The notes: generated by a model not told the origin, from the sequence alone. Numbered from the stretch's first letter, positions 1-9,120 are shown. The stretch is DNA of 64,000 bases from Caproiciproducens sp. CPB-2 (GCF_036287215.1 NZ_CP142860.1:2294001-2358000), one strand, 5' to 3'. A program made the numbers and translations.

Positions 1-75
1 TAACAGATAAAGCGGTGTTTTTTTGCAGTCTTCATTCATCTTTCCTGCATATCAATCTGCTTCACTCAGGATTTC

Positions 76-104
76 ACCGGCGGTTTGCCGGTATTGCTTT
101 TTTT
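76..104 (+). terminator. terminator or attenuator hairpin before the ABC operon
   Basis: A stem of ACCGGC (76-81) pairing with GCCGGT (87-92) around a 5-nt loop is followed by a T-run at 98-104. The start codon of the binding-protein gene lies only 18 nt further on. It may end a gene left of the window or be the expression platform of a leader that controls the transporter; any aptamer would be mostly outside the window. Confidence 0.55.
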
Positions 105-122
105 AACGGAAGGGGTATTATT

Positions 123-1010
123 ATGAAAAAGACAAAAAGGATTTTATCCGCCGTGCTCTGTGCGGCGATGGCAATCAGCCTGTTTTCTTTGGCGGGCTGT
201 TCCAAAAGCGAGGCACAGTCCGCCGCTCCCGCCGCATCCGGCGCGGGAAGCACCGCTTCAAAAAAGGTGCTCAAGGTCGGCATGGAGTGCGCGTTTGCCC
301 CGTACAACTGGACGCAGGCGGATGATTCCAACGGTGCGGTCCCGATTTCCAACAGCAGCGGCGAGTATGCCAACGGCTACGACGTTATGATGGCCAGGAA
401 GATTGCCGACGCAATCGGATACGACCTGCAAATCGTCAAAACCGAATGGGACGGTCTTGCCCCCGGCGTATCCTCCGGCAAGCTGGACGCGGCGATCGCG
501 GGCATGAGCATTACCAAGGAGCGTCTGCAGACCGTCGATTTCACGGATGTTTACTACAAAGCCTCCATTTACGCTCTTGTAAAGTCCGACAGCAAATACG
601 CTTCCGCCAAGGGTGTGGCCGACCTGAAGGGCGCTTCCTGCACTTCCCAGCAAAACACCATCTGGTACGATATGCTCAACCAGATCCCGGACGCGAAAAT
701 CCATCCGGCCATGAAGAATGTTCCCGCGCTGATCGTGGCCCTGACCTCCGGCAAGACCGAGGTTTTTGTGACGGACAAGCCGACGGCCATGGCCGCCACC
801 TCTACGAATAAAGATCTTGTCATGCTCGACTTTTCCACCGGCGGAGACGATTTCAAGGCGTCTGACGAAGACGTCAACCTCGGCATTGCGGTTTCGAAAT
901 CCGCCGCGGACTTAAAAGAAACCATCAATAAAGCCCTCGCTGAAATCAGTGAAGCCGACCGCGACAAAATCATGCAGGACGCGATTTCAAAGCAGCCGAT
1001 GGCTCAATAA
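123..1010 (+). CDS. amino-acid ABC transporter, substrate-binding lipoprotein
   Basis: Extracytoplasmic receptor of a polar amino-acid ABC importer (solute-binding family 3), delivering substrate to the permease and ATPase encoded next. The ATG at 123 is chosen because it follows AAGGGG and begins a lipoprotein signal: MKK-type basic N-terminus, hydrophobic core, lipobox LAGC with Cys26 as the lipid anchor. A Ser/Ala-rich linker follows, then the type II binding fold with the typical segments EWDGLAPGVSSGKLDA, SITKERLQTVDFTDVYY and ALTSGKTEVFVTDKPTA. At 295 aa it has the usual family length. An in-frame upstream extension to position 15 lacks a ribosome site and would bury the signal peptide. 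Substrate is unknown; lysine, arginine or another polar amino acid is plausible. Confidence 0.93.
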   Translation: MKKTKRILSAVLCAAMAISLFSLAGCSKSEAQSAAPAASGAGSTASKKVLKVGMECAFAPYNWTQADDSNGAVPISNSSGEYANGYDVMMARKIADAIGYDLQIVKTEWDGLAPGVSSGKLDAAIAGMSITKERLQTVDFTDVYYKASIYALVKSDSKYASAKGVADLKGASCTSQQNTIWYDMLNQIPDAKIHPAMKNVPALIVALTSGKTEVFVTDKPTAMAATSTNKDLVMLDFSTGGDDFKASDEDVNLGIAVSKSAADLKETINKALAEISEADRDKIMQDAISKQPMAQ

Positions 1011-1047
1011 CGATTGACTGCGTTCAGGCAGGAAGTGAGTGTAATCT

Positions 1048-1860
1048 ATGAATCTCCCCAACGAAACCGATTTTTTCGGTTGGGTACTGTATCTGCTCGA
1101 CAAATACGGAATGATTTTTCTGCGCGGAGCGGGCGTAACGCTGATGCTGGCGCTGGTCGGCACCCTGATCGGATGTTTGATCGGCCTTCTGGTCGGCGTA
1201 TTGAGGACCTTGCCCTACAACAAAAAAGCCAATCCGGTCATCAAAATCCTGTATAAGGTCCTGCAGTTTATTTTAGCAGTATACATAGAAGTCTTTCGCG
1301 GGACCCCGATGATCGTTCAGGCCATGGTGCTCTACTATGGCTCCAAGCAGATGTTCGGCGTGGATATGAGCGCGATGTTCGCCGGGTTTTTCATCGTATC
1401 CATCAACACCGGGGCCTACATGGCGGAAACCGTACGCGGCGGCATCGACTCCATCGACGTGGGTCAGACGGAGGCCGCAAAGGCGATCGGCATGACGCAC
1501 TGGCAGACCATGGTAAGCGTCATTATGCCGCAGACCCTGCGCAACATCCTTCCGCAGATCGGCAACAATCTGATTATCAACATCAAAGATACCTCCGTAT
1601 TGAACATCATTTCTGTCACGGAGCTGTTCTTCTCCGGAAACTCCGCCGCCGGCGCCTACTTCCGGTATTTTGAAGTATTCTTTATCATCTGCGTGATCTA
1701 TTTTATCATGACCTTTACCTGTTCGCGCCTGCTGCGCTGGATGGAGCGCAAGATCGACGGCTCCGGCTATTACTCTCTGGTAGAGACCGATATGATGGCC
1801 GACCCCTGCGGCCACAATCCTGTTAAGAAGCACGGAGGCAATCAAATATGGAAGAAGTAA
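1048..1860 (+). CDS. amino-acid ABC transporter permease
   Basis: Membrane subunit of the importer (HisM/GlnP family), 270 aa with about five hydrophobic segments. The cytoplasmic coupling (EAA) loop is visible as [17 protein letters not shown], followed by the characteristic [16 protein letters not shown]. The gene begins 37 nt after the binding-protein gene and its last 13 nt overlap the ATPase gene, so the three form one operon and translation of permease and ATPase is likely coupled. The C-terminal tail after the last membrane segment is longer than usual (about 40 residues). Confidence 0.93.
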   Translation: MNLPNETDFFGWVLYLLDKYGMIFLRGAGVTLMLALVGTLIGCLIGLLVGVLRTLPYNKKANPVIKILYKVLQFILAVYIEVFRGTPMIVQAMVLYYGSKQMFGVDMSAMFAGFFIVSINTGAYMAETVRGGIDSIDVGQTEAAKAIGMTHWQTMVSVIMPQTLRNILPQIGNNLIINIKDTSVLNIISVTELFFSGNSAAGAYFRYFEVFFIICVIYFIMTFTCSRLLRWMERKIDGSGYYSLVETDMMADPCGHNPVKKHGGNQIWKK

Positions 1861-2597
1861 ACGCCCCGATCCTGCGGGTAAGCCATCTGAGCAAAAGCTT
1901 CGGCGACCATCAGGTGCTGAAGGATATCGACTTTGAAACCTATCACGGGAACGTCATCTGTATTATCGGCGCTTCCGGTTCCGGCAAGTCCACGCTCCTG
2001 CGCTGCATCAACCTGCTGGAAACGCCGACCTCCGGCCAGATTTTCTTTCACGGCAGGGACATCACCTCCAAGGGGAGCAACGTGAACGTGTACCGTTCCA
2101 AGGTGGGAATGGTGTTCCAGTCCTTTAACCTGTTCAACAACATGACCGTGCTCCAGAACTGCATGGCCGGTACAACAAAAGTACTCAGGAAGGATAAAAA
2201 AGCCGCGGAAGAAACCGCGATGAAATATCTGACGAAGGTCGGTATGGGCGAATACATCAACGCAAAACCCCACCAGCTTTCCGGCGGACAGCAGCAGCGT
2301 GTCGCCATTGCGCGCGCGCTGGCCATGGAGCCCGAAATGCTGCTGTTCGACGAACCGACCAGCGCGCTCGATCCCCAGATGGTCGGCGAAGTGCTGCAGG
2401 TTATGCGCGATCTTGTGCAGGAAGGCATGACCATGGTGATCGTGACCCATGAAATGGCCTTTGCCCGCGACGTTTCCTCCCGTGTCGTCTTTATGGCGGA
2501 CGGCGTGGTGGCGGAAGAAAACACGCCGGAAGAGCTCTTTTCCAATCCTCAGCAGGAAAGCACCCGGGAGTTTTTGTCCCGTTTCCGCAATCAATAA
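1848..2597 (+). CDS. amino-acid ABC transporter ATP-binding protein (GlnQ-type)
   Basis: ATPase that powers the amino-acid importer at the inner face of the membrane. Motifs in order: Walker [10 protein letters not shown] (residues 41-49), Q-loop region [10 protein letters not shown], signature LSGGQQQR, Walker [13 protein letters not shown] and H-loop IVTHE. At 249 aa it matches the GlnQ/HisP family. Its start overlaps the permease gene by 13 nt. A strong terminator follows, so the operon consists of the three genes. No additional regulatory domain is seen. Confidence 0.95.
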   Translation: MEEVNAPILRVSHLSKSFGDHQVLKDIDFETYHGNVICIIGASGSGKSTLLRCINLLETPTSGQIFFHGRDITSKGSNVNVYRSKVGMVFQSFNLFNNMTVLQNCMAGTTKVLRKDKKAAEETAMKYLTKVGMGEYINAKPHQLSGGQQQRVAIARALAMEPEMLLFDEPTSALDPQMVGEVLQVMRDLVQEGMTMVIVTHEMAFARDVSSRVVFMADGVVAEENTPEELFSNPQQESTREFLSRFRNQ

Positions 2598-2680
2598 CAC
2601 TCAGGCAGCAGACTGCAACAAATCGTGCCTTTGTCCCGGGTCTGAAGGCTCTTGCCGAATAGTCCATTTTACTGTATGAA

Positions 2681-2735
2681 AAAAAAACGCTTTGAACAGT
2701 CCTTTTCAGGACCGTATCAAAGCGCTTTTTGCTTT
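2681..2735. terminator. bidirectional terminator between convergent genes
   Basis: Imperfect inverted repeat with CGCTTTGA near 2689 pairing with TCAAAGCG near 2717, and an inner GTCC/GGAC stem. An A-run lies on the left and a T-run on the right, so it can end both the ABC operon and the convergent lipoprotein gene. Confidence 0.8.
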
Positions 2736-2799
2736 CAAAGGTTTTTTGCGGCGGCTGGGAATATTTGCTTCCGGCAGGCAGTTTTTATGTCCCGCTTCC

Positions 2800-3516
2800 T
2801 CAGGACTGGCCTGAACTGCTTGACTCTTCCGGTTTTTCGTGCGCGCCCCCGCCCAGAATCTGTACGGAAATCAGCTGGTCGGTTCCCGCTTCGCTGGTGA
2901 CCTTTAACACGCTGCCGACGGTGATGTCGCTGAGGGAAGCGGACTCTCCGCTTTCATTACCGCTTGTATTTTTCACTCCTTTTGTACTGTATGTATCACT
3001 TGTATCCTCTGCGGAAGAAGCCGTGGAATCCGTCCCCTGTTCCTTTTTTCCGCCCGGAGTCTGCCGGTTTCCCCGCACGCTTTGTCTGGTAAGGATGCTT
3101 TCATCGGAAATGGTAATGGTTTTTGTTTCGCCGGTGAGCGTCAGCATTTCAAATCCGCCTGCGCCGCCGGAACCCGGCTGCCTTTGATTTTTCCCTTCGG
3201 AATTGTCGCCGCCAGACGCAGTATCGTCTTTCGACGGAAGGTCTCCCTTTTGTTCACTGCCGGAAGCTCCGCCTTTCCCGCTTCCCTGACGCCCGCCGCC
3301 CTCTCCGGGGTTCAAGGTCCCCAGAGCAAGAGTGATTTTACTGCCGTCAACCGCCGTCACCTTGCCGTACACGGTTGTCTGATTGTCCTTGCTCTGCTGG
3401 GAAGCCGACTGTGCCGCCGTCACGGCCGTTGTCTGCGAGGAACATGCCACAAGTCCGACAGTACAAACGGCGGCCAGCAACACCGCTTCCACCCGTTTTA
3501 CCATACGATCCTTCAT
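2800..3516 (-). CDS. predicted lipoprotein with low-complexity Gly/Ser-rich middle
   Basis: Predicted secreted lipoprotein of 238 aa, no known enzymatic function. The ATG at 3516 follows GGAG at 9-nt spacing and starts a signal peptide with lipobox LVAC (Cys25). A segment VYGKVTAVDGSKITLALGTL follows and resembles the small beta-barrel repeat of DUF5666-type lipoproteins; a second similar segment is near the C-terminus (ITVGSVLKVTSEAGTDQLIS). The roughly 100 residues between them are very rich in Gly, Ser, Asp and Lys and probably disordered. It is monocistronic, with terminators on both sides. The DUF5666 likeness is from memory and unverified. Confidence 0.7.
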   Translation of the reverse strand: MKDRMVKRVEAVLLAAVCTVGLVACSSQTTAVTAAQSASQQSKDNQTTVYGKVTAVDGSKITLALGTLNPGEGGGRQGSGKGGASGSEQKGDLPSKDDTASGGDNSEGKNQRQPGSGGAGGFEMLTLTGETKTITISDESILTRQSVRGNRQTPGGKKEQGTDSTASSAEDTSDTYSTKGVKNTSGNESGESASLSDITVGSVLKVTSEAGTDQLISVQILGGGAHEKPEESSSSGQS

Positions 3517-3618
3517 GATTTGCATCTCCATTCTAAAAAATTGGAAATATCTTCCTGACGTATGGTTATTATATTGGCGCAATGTGACGGTTGTATGTTC
3601 TTTATTTTAAAGCTGAAT

Positions 3619-3656
3619 GAAAAAAGCCCGCGGACCGGCGCCCACAGGCTTTTTGT
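3619..3656. terminator. terminator hairpin
   Basis: AAAAAGCC at 3621 pairs with GGCTTTTT at 3647 around a GC-rich centre. It lies just after the stop of the minus-strand flippase gene, with an A-run on the left that reads as a U-tract for that strand. Confidence 0.7.
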
Positions 3657-3665
3657 ATCATTCCA

Positions 3666-4979
3666 TTATCGTTTGATAATTTTCTGTACAATGGAAATTT
3701 CCTCTTTGCTCGGAATCAGGAGCCTGTAGAAAGGCGTTCTGGTAAACTTGCAGAAAATAATAATCGAGGTCACTCCCTGCGCCGTCAGCGAAATGGACGT
3801 CGACACCGCCGCGCCGTTGATGCCCATGCCGGGAATCAGGACAAAGCTGAGGACGATGTTGAACGCCACGCCGATCACCGTAGAGATGATATTCAGCTCC
3901 GGTTTTCCGTACGCCGCAATCGAGTTTGCCAGCACCTTCGCGTAAGTAATAAAGATGGAACCGATAATCAGGATGCGCAGCGCCGGAATGGCCGCGATAT
4001 ATTTCGGGAAAACAATCGGTACGAAAACCTGCGCCATCCAGGTCAGCAGGAACGCGCACACAAAAGTAATGTAGGTAACGATTTTGCAGGACATCAGCGT
4101 CAGCTTGACTTTATCCTCCTGCACCTTCATCCCGGCGATCCGTGACATGATGACCATACTGACGGCATTCGGCAAAAGCCAGACCTGCTCCATCAGTGTG
4201 GAGGCGAAGGAGTACACGCCGAGCGCGGCGACCTTGTAATATCCCTTGACAATAAAATTGGCGGCATAGGTGTTCACATAGGTCAGCATGTTGGAAACGT
4301 GGGATTTCAGGCTGTACTTTACCATGGTACCGGCGCCGACCAGCACATCGTCCTCTTCGCTTACCGCCTGTTCCGGACCCCTGCGCAGCACGGAAATACA
4401 CATCCCGATCATGGCCACCATAATCAGAATGCTGGAAAGAATAATCACCAGCGGCGTTTTCCAGAAAAACACGCTGAACGCAAACACGGTGGTCAGCACG
4501 CGCTGAATCAGGGTGATGATATTATAGGCGCTGAACTTGTTCTCCCCGCGCAGAATGCAGGTGTAGACGGTGGATAAAAAGGAAAACACGCCGTAAACCA
4601 CCGCAAGCACGCTGTATAAGAGAGGAGTGTCCGCAAAATAGCTGTCGCGCAGTACAAAAACGCTTGCAAGGCCGATGACGACGATCAGGACAACGATTCC
4701 GGCGCAGATTTTTGTCAGCGCTTTTTTCACGTTCTTCAGCCCGTAGCGCGACGTATAGTAAATCACCGCGGAGCTGACGCTCAGGGAAAGGAAGGTGACC
4801 AGAAGCGTCCCCACGTACTGCAGCTGCGTAATATATCCCTTGGAAGCCGGGTCCAGAACCCCCGTGATCACGAGGGAGGAAACGAACCCCATTACCGCGC
4901 CGAACGCGGTTGTGCCAAAGGTACTGAGCGCGTCGCGCACGATGGAACTTCTGATTTTACGGTCTTTTTTTTCTTTCAT
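3666..4979 (-). CDS. polysaccharide/oligosaccharide flippase (MOP superfamily)
   Basis: Integral membrane protein of 437 aa with about 12-14 hydrophobic segments, of the Wzx/MurJ-like polysaccharide transporter (MOP) superfamily, which move lipid-linked sugars or related lipids across the membrane. The start ATG at 4979 has GGAG 10 nt upstream. The repeated two-bundle pattern is visible, for example the N-terminal ALSTFGTTAFGAVMGFVSSL and the later NIISTVIGVAFNIVLSF. No glycosyltransferase or polymerase gene is adjacent, so the cargo cannot be inferred. It stands alone between a terminator and the ECF genes transcribed the same way. Confidence 0.78.
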   Translation of the reverse strand: MKEKKDRKIRSSIVRDALSTFGTTAFGAVMGFVSSLVITGVLDPASKGYITQLQYVGTLLVTFLSLSVSSAVIYYTSRYGLKNVKKALTKICAGIVVLIVVIGLASVFVLRDSYFADTPLLYSVLAVVYGVFSFLSTVYTCILRGENKFSAYNIITLIQRVLTTVFAFSVFFWKTPLVIILSSILIMVAMIGMCISVLRRGPEQAVSEEDDVLVGAGTMVKYSLKSHVSNMLTYVNTYAANFIVKGYYKVAALGVYSFASTLMEQVWLLPNAVSMVIMSRIAGMKVQEDKVKLTLMSCKIVTYITFVCAFLLTWMAQVFVPIVFPKYIAAIPALRILIIGSIFITYAKVLANSIAAYGKPELNIISTVIGVAFNIVLSFVLIPGMGINGAAVSTSISLTAQGVTSIIIFCKFTRTPFYRLLIPSKEEISIVQKIIKR

Positions 4980-5067
4980 CTATCCTATACTCCAATACCT
5001 GCCGCTGTACTTTTTAGCAAGGAGTATATTATAGCATGATCGCAAAAAATTAACAATATTTCAATGG

Positions 5068-5643
5068 CTATTCCTGAAGTTTTCCGCCGACATGGTTTCT
5101 GTCGAGCGCTTTCCGAATAGTGAGGGAAAGCGGTACGGCCACCACGTCCGCAATCACCGCGTTCGTAAGGGTTACGGCGGCTTTGGTCGCGATTTTAATA
5201 TTGACGACCTGCACCGCGGAGCCGATGAGCAGCTCCTTCACATAGGAGTAGCCGAGGTACAGGGCGCAGTAGCTTAAAGAGCCCGCGACCGCCGCAAGAA
5301 TCAGGCGGGAAAGCTTTTTCGCGGATTTGTCCCCGCCCCAGGCGATGGTGCCGCAGACAAACGCCATCATAAACTTAAAGACCAGCGTAGAAGGTGCGCT
5401 GGAGGCCCAGCCGCCGATCAGGTCAAAGATAAACGAACCGATTCCCGCCGCCGCGCCGCCGTAAACCGGTCCTAAAAGCAGGCCGGACAGGATGCAGAAC
5501 ACGTTGCCGAGACCGATCATGGTTTTGTCGCCAAGCACGGGAATCGGAACGTTCAGATAGGTTCCCACCAGTACAAGCGCGCCCATCAGGCCGGTCAGCG
5601 CGACATTGACCGTCGTCTTTTGCCGATTTGTATTGAATTTCAT
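5068..5643 (-). CDS. ECF transporter S-component (second of pair)
   Basis: Substrate-binding membrane subunit of an energy-coupling-factor vitamin transporter, 191 aa with about six hydrophobic segments. The segment LTGLMGALVLVGTYLNVPIP contains the short Ala/Gly-rich first helix typical of S-components, and GPVYGGAAAGIGSFIFDLI the glycine-rich third. It starts 26 nt after its paralogue-like neighbour and has a GGGG ribosome site. No ECF ATPase or T-component is in the window, so it would share a module encoded elsewhere (group II ECF). A substrate in the B6 or pyrimidine-precursor class is suggested only by the MocR regulator next door. Confidence 0.82.
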   Translation of the reverse strand: MKFNTNRQKTTVNVALTGLMGALVLVGTYLNVPIPVLGDKTMIGLGNVFCILSGLLLGPVYGGAAAGIGSFIFDLIGGWASSAPSTLVFKFMMAFVCGTIAWGGDKSAKKLSRLILAAVAGSLSYCALYLGYSYVKELLIGSAVQVVNIKIATKAAVTLTNAVIADVVAVPLSLTIRKALDRNHVGGKLQE

Positions 5644-5669
5644 GATAATACCCCAAAACTATGAATGAT

Positions 5670-6197
5670 TTAATTCAGGACGCCGATACGGTTTTTGACA
5701 TTCAACCGGTCCAGCGCGTTGCCCAGCAGGAAATAAGCCGCCGCGCTGGCGCTTGCCTGCACCAGATTGGCCGGTATCTCCGCCAGCGGAGAGACAAAGC
5801 TGTGCAGAAAAACGACCTCCGTCAGATAGTACCCGGCGATGCAGATCACCCCGGCGGCGACAGCCGCCGCGGCATTGCGCTTATGAAGAATCGTTTTGCC
5901 CGCCGCGGAAAAGCAGAGGACCATGGCCGATTTAATCAGGAAGGTCGGCAGCGCGTACGCTACGCTCCCCGTCAGCGCGTCGGACATCGCTTCGCCGATT
6001 CCCCCGGCGGCGATGGCAAACGGCGCGGGCAGAATACTGGCCGCAAGATAGAGGATGGAATCCCCCAGATGGATATATCCGCCCGTCGCGGGCGTAGGGA
6101 TATGGAGGACATAGGCCGTAACCACAAAGATCATCGCGGCAAAAAGCGCCGTCATGACATAGGTTCCCGTCGCAGAAGACCGGTTCGTTTTCATCAT
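5670..6197 (-). CDS. ECF transporter S-component (first of pair), possible B6 uptake
   Basis: A 175-aa hydrophobic protein with about five to six membrane segments, of the HmpT/PdxU/ThiW-like S-component type: ALFAAMIFVVTAYVLHIPTP then GGYIHLGDSILYLAASILP, where the GxxHLGD segment is characteristic. The ATG at 6197 has GGAG 7 nt upstream. It is transcribed divergently from a MocR/PdxR-type regulator across a 118-bp region with matching half-sites. By known genomic association of PdxR-like regulators with PdxU-type S-components, pyridoxine or pyridoxal is the best guess. Whether both S-components serve the same vitamin is unknown. Confidence 0.82.
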   Translation of the reverse strand: MMKTNRSSATGTYVMTALFAAMIFVVTAYVLHIPTPATGGYIHLGDSILYLAASILPAPFAIAAGGIGEAMSDALTGSVAYALPTFLIKSAMVLCFSAAGKTILHKRNAAAAVAAGVICIAGYYLTEVVFLHSFVSPLAEIPANLVQASASAAAYFLLGNALDRLNVKNRIGVLN

Positions 6198-6213
6198 CTA
6201 AACACTCCAATGA

Positions 6214-6303
6214 TTGATTTGCTTTAAAGCTGTGCTATAATAATAGCGTATAACTGTTCATATTGAAATATACAGTTAATAAAAAAATGATCAGTACAGT
6301 TTT
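6214..6303. promoter_or_regulatory. divergent control region with promoter and three MocR-type half-sites
   Basis: A good plus-strand promoter, TTGATT (6214-6219), 16-bp spacer, TATAAT (6236-6241), faces the MocR gene. Just downstream lie TAACTGT (6251-6257) and its inverse ACAGTTA (6272-6278), and a further copy ACAGTTTT at 6296-6303, 24 bp from the second. Two direct plus one inverted half-site is the arrangement described for several MocR regulators, so autoregulation and control of the divergent S-component genes is likely. Confidence 0.65.
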
Positions 6304-6315
6304 TGGAGGAAGCCC

Positions 6316-7683
6316 ATGACCTACGATTATCTGATTTTGGACGCCGATTCGGGCACCCCGCTTTATCAGCAGCTTTACCTCACTATGAAAGCCGCCATTG
6401 AGGCCGGACATCTCGCGAAGGGAGAGCGCCTTCCTTCCATCCGCAAGCTGGCGGAGGATTTAAAACTGAGCTGCACGACGGTAGAAAACGCGTATCAGCA
6501 GCTTTGCGTGGAAGGCTATATCCAGTCCCGGCCGCAGCGCGGCTATTTTGTTCTGGCTGTGGCGCACGACGACGGGCGGCAAAAGCCGCGCCGCGTCGGT
6601 ACCCCTCTGCCGAGTGCCCCTCCCATCCGCTATAATTTCGGCAGCGACTGCGTGGACAGCGACAATATCGACATCAGGGCCTGGCGGCGCCATATCCGCG
6701 ACGTGCTGAACCGTCAGGAGGTCATCGCCGGGTACGGCGAGCATCAGGGGGAGCGCTCTCTGCGTGAGGCGCTTTCCGCCTACAGCTACAGCGTCCGGGG
6801 GGTGGTCGCTTCCCCGGAGCAGATCGTCATCGGCGCGGGCACACAGCCGCTGTTAACCATATTATGCGGATTATTAAACAGGGATGATACGCGCGTTGCC
6901 ATGGAAGAGCCGGGATTTCTGCAGGCTGAACAGATTTTCTCCGACTGCGGACTGGATGTCCTGCAGCTGCCGGCGGACGAAAGCGGCATCCGGATGGACG
7001 CGCTGGAAAAAAGCGGTGCGAGGCTGCTGTTCGTCAGTCCCTCCAACCGGGTCCGCACGGGAACGAGCCTGCCCATGGGCAGGCGGGCCGAGCTGCTGAA
7101 CTGGGCGCGGGAAACCGGCGCGATCATCCTTGAGGACGACTACAACGGCGAGCTGCGCTACAACGCGCGCCCGATCCCGGCCATGCAGAGCATGGCGGGC
7201 GGGGAAAGCATCGTTTACATCGGCTCCTTCTCCAAGCTTCTGCTTCCTTCGGTGCGTATCGGCTATATGGTGCTGCCGGAAAATCTTCTGGAACGCTACC
7301 GCGCGCGGGCCAGCCGCTACAACCAGACCGCCTCCAAAATCGAGCAGCTGGCTCTGAGCGGGTACGTGAAAAGCGGACAGCTGGAGCGCCACCTGCGCCG
7401 GCTGAGAAAGCTGTACGCCGCCAAGAGCACCGCACTGATCAAAGCCCTGAAAAGCGCTTTCGGCGACAGCGTCGATATTTTGCTGGAGGAGACGTTTCTG
7501 TACCTGATCCTGGACGTGAAAACCGGGCTATCATCGCAGGAGCTCTGCGCCCTGGCGGCGGAGAAGGGCGTCCGGACCATGCCGCCGCAGGAAGGGACCT
7601 CCAGAATCAGGCTCGGCTTCGCGGGGATTCCCCTCGGGGAAATCGGCGCGGCGGTGGACTGCCTGAAAAGCGCGTGGTCCTGA
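6316..7683 (+). CDS. MocR/PdxR-family regulator (GntR HTH fused to aminotransferase-like domain)
   Basis: Transcription factor of 455 aa: an N-terminal GntR-type winged helix (about residues 10-80, GTPLYQQLYLTMKAAIEAGH and SCTTVENAYQQLCVEGYIQS) joined to a fold-type I aminotransferase-like effector domain. The PLP-binding lysine is K307 in SFSK, and the upstream ILEDDYNGELRY holds the usual cofactor-contact residues. Length is normal for the family. GGAGGAAG precedes the start. Position divergent to ECF S-components and the half-sites between them suggest it senses a B6 vitamer or an amino-PLP adduct, as PdxR or GabR do; the true effector is not shown by the sequence. Confidence 0.88.
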   Translation: MTYDYLILDADSGTPLYQQLYLTMKAAIEAGHLAKGERLPSIRKLAEDLKLSCTTVENAYQQLCVEGYIQSRPQRGYFVLAVAHDDGRQKPRRVGTPLPSAPPIRYNFGSDCVDSDNIDIRAWRRHIRDVLNRQEVIAGYGEHQGERSLREALSAYSYSVRGVVASPEQIVIGAGTQPLLTILCGLLNRDDTRVAMEEPGFLQAEQIFSDCGLDVLQLPADESGIRMDALEKSGARLLFVSPSNRVRTGTSLPMGRRAELLNWARETGAIILEDDYNGELRYNARPIPAMQSMAGGESIVYIGSFSKLLLPSVRIGYMVLPENLLERYRARASRYNQTASKIEQLALSGYVKSGQLERHLRRLRKLYAAKSTALIKALKSAFGDSVDILLEETFLYLILDVKTGLSSQELCALAAEKGVRTMPPQEGTSRIRLGFAGIPLGEIGAAVDCLKSAWS

Positions 7684-7712
7684 TTGTTTTTTCCGGCTTA
7701 TCGTAGTAAAAT
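7684..7712 (+). promoter_or_regulatory. candidate promoter of pepT
   Basis: TTGTTT (7684-7689), 17-bp spacer, TAAAAT (7707-7712), about 80 bp before the start codon. A CCGCATC/GATGCGG hairpin lies in the leader near 7743-7761 without a T-run. Confidence 0.45.
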
Positions 7713-7792
7713 AGGGTACATTAACAGATAATGGAATCAGTCCGCATCCCGCCGATGCGGCGGATTTCCATCGGATAAAGGAGAAGCATAAC

Positions 7793-9010
7793 ATGCGAGC
7801 ATATGAAAGATTTCTGAAATACGTCGGCTTTGACACCACCTCCGACGAAAACGCCCCGGAAAACGTCTGCCCCAGCACCGAAAAACAGAAGGAGCTGGCA
7901 AAGTTTCTGGTGGAGGAAATGAAGGGGCTGGGCCTTTCCGACGCCCACATGGACGAAAACGGCTACGTCTACGGGACGCTTCCCGCAAACTGTGAGGAAA
8001 AGCTGCCGGTGATCGGGCTGATTTCCCACATGGACACCAGCCCGTCCGCGAGCGGCGCCGGGATCAGGCCGAGAATCGTGGAAAATTACGACGGCGGGGA
8101 CATCGTCCTCAATCAGGAAAAACAGATCGTGATGAGCCCCGCGAAATTTGAAAGCCTGCGCGATTACAAGGGCAAGGATTTAATCGTCACCGACGGCACC
8201 ACCCTGCTGGGCGCCGACGACAAAGCCGGTGTGGCGGAAATCATGACCGTCCTGGAAAAACTGAGCGGCGGCGGGATAAAGCACGGAAAAATCGCGGTCG
8301 GCTTCACCCCGGACGAGGAAATCGGGCGCGGGGCGGACAGGTTCGACGTCGAACATTTCGGGGCGGATTACGCCTACACGGTGGACGGCGGAAGGCTGGG
8401 GGAAATTGAGTACGAAAACTTCAACGCGGCGGCCGCGACGGTCACGGTAAACGGGGTGAACATCCACCCGGGCGACGCGAAAAACAAGATGAAGAACGCG
8501 CTTTTGATGGGCGTTGAATTCAACTCCATGCTTCCTCCGAACGAAATTCCCGCCTGTACCGAGGGCTACGAGGGCTTCCACCACCTGAGCCACATGGAGG
8601 GCGACGAGGAAAAAGCCGTTCTGCGCTATATTATCCGCGACCACGACATGAACCAGTTTACGGAGAAAAAAGCCCGTTTTGAAAAAGTCGCCCGCTATCT
8701 CAACGAAAAATACGGGGACAATACCATTGAGCTCACCCTGCGGGATTCCTACTACAATATGAAAGAAAAAATAGAGCCGCATATGTTTATCATTGAAAAG
8801 GCAAAAAAGGCCATGAAGGACGCGGGCGTGGAGCCGGAGATCGTAGCCATCCGCGGCGGCACGGACGGCGCAAGGCTTTCGTACATGGGCCTTCCCTGCC
8901 CCAACCTTTCCACCGGCGGCCACAATTTTCACGGCCGGTTCGAGTACGTTCCGGTCCAGTCCATGGACAGCATGGCGGACGTACTCCTGAATATTGTAAA
9001 GGCGGAATGA
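7793..9010 (+). CDS. pepT: peptidase T (tripeptide aminopeptidase)
   Basis: Cytoplasmic zinc aminopeptidase of the M20 family that releases the N-terminal residue of tripeptides; 405 aa, the normal length. Metal-site signatures are ISHMDTS (first His and Asp), LLGADDKAGVAEIM (bridging Asp), TPDEEIGRG (catalytic and metal Glu) and TVDGGRLGEIEYENFNAA, and the C-terminal GGHNFHGRFEYVP supplies the last metal His. The substrate-specific insertion typical of PepT (IRGGTDGARLSYMGLPCPN) is present. Start ATG follows AAAGGAGA. It appears monocistronic, between the regulator and aspS. Confidence 0.95.
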   Translation: MRAYERFLKYVGFDTTSDENAPENVCPSTEKQKELAKFLVEEMKGLGLSDAHMDENGYVYGTLPANCEEKLPVIGLISHMDTSPSASGAGIRPRIVENYDGGDIVLNQEKQIVMSPAKFESLRDYKGKDLIVTDGTTLLGADDKAGVAEIMTVLEKLSGGGIKHGKIAVGFTPDEEIGRGADRFDVEHFGADYAYTVDGGRLGEIEYENFNAAAATVTVNGVNIHPGDAKNKMKNALLMGVEFNSMLPPNEIPACTEGYEGFHHLSHMEGDEEKAVLRYIIRDHDMNQFTEKKARFEKVARYLNEKYGDNTIELTLRDSYYNMKEKIEPHMFIIEKAKKAMKDAGVEPEIVAIRGGTDGARLSYMGLPCPNLSTGGHNFHGRFEYVPVQSMDSMADVLLNIVKAE

Positions 9011-9091
9011 ATTTTGTATCGCATTTCCCTGCAAAATATGATATAGTAAAGTGATAAAGTGCAAATCGGCGGAAAAACAGCGGAGTTCCCG

Positions 9092-9120
9092 TTGCCGAAA
9101 AATGCATTTTATGGTATAAT
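9092..9120 (+). promoter_or_regulatory. promoter of aspS-gatCAB
   Basis: TTGCCG (9092-9097), 17-bp spacer, TATAAT (9115-9120), 44 bp before the aspS start codon. No T-box specifier hairpin or terminator could be recognised in the short leader. Confidence 0.7.

Noticed and set aside
3082..3558. 158-codon plus-strand frame over the lipoprotein gene
   Set aside because: The minus strand has a ribosome site, signal peptide and lipobox; the plus frame has none.
5661..6227. 188-codon plus-strand frame over the S-component gene
   Set aside because: Composition is Arg/Gly/His-rich as expected for an antisense shadow; the minus strand encodes a clear membrane protein.
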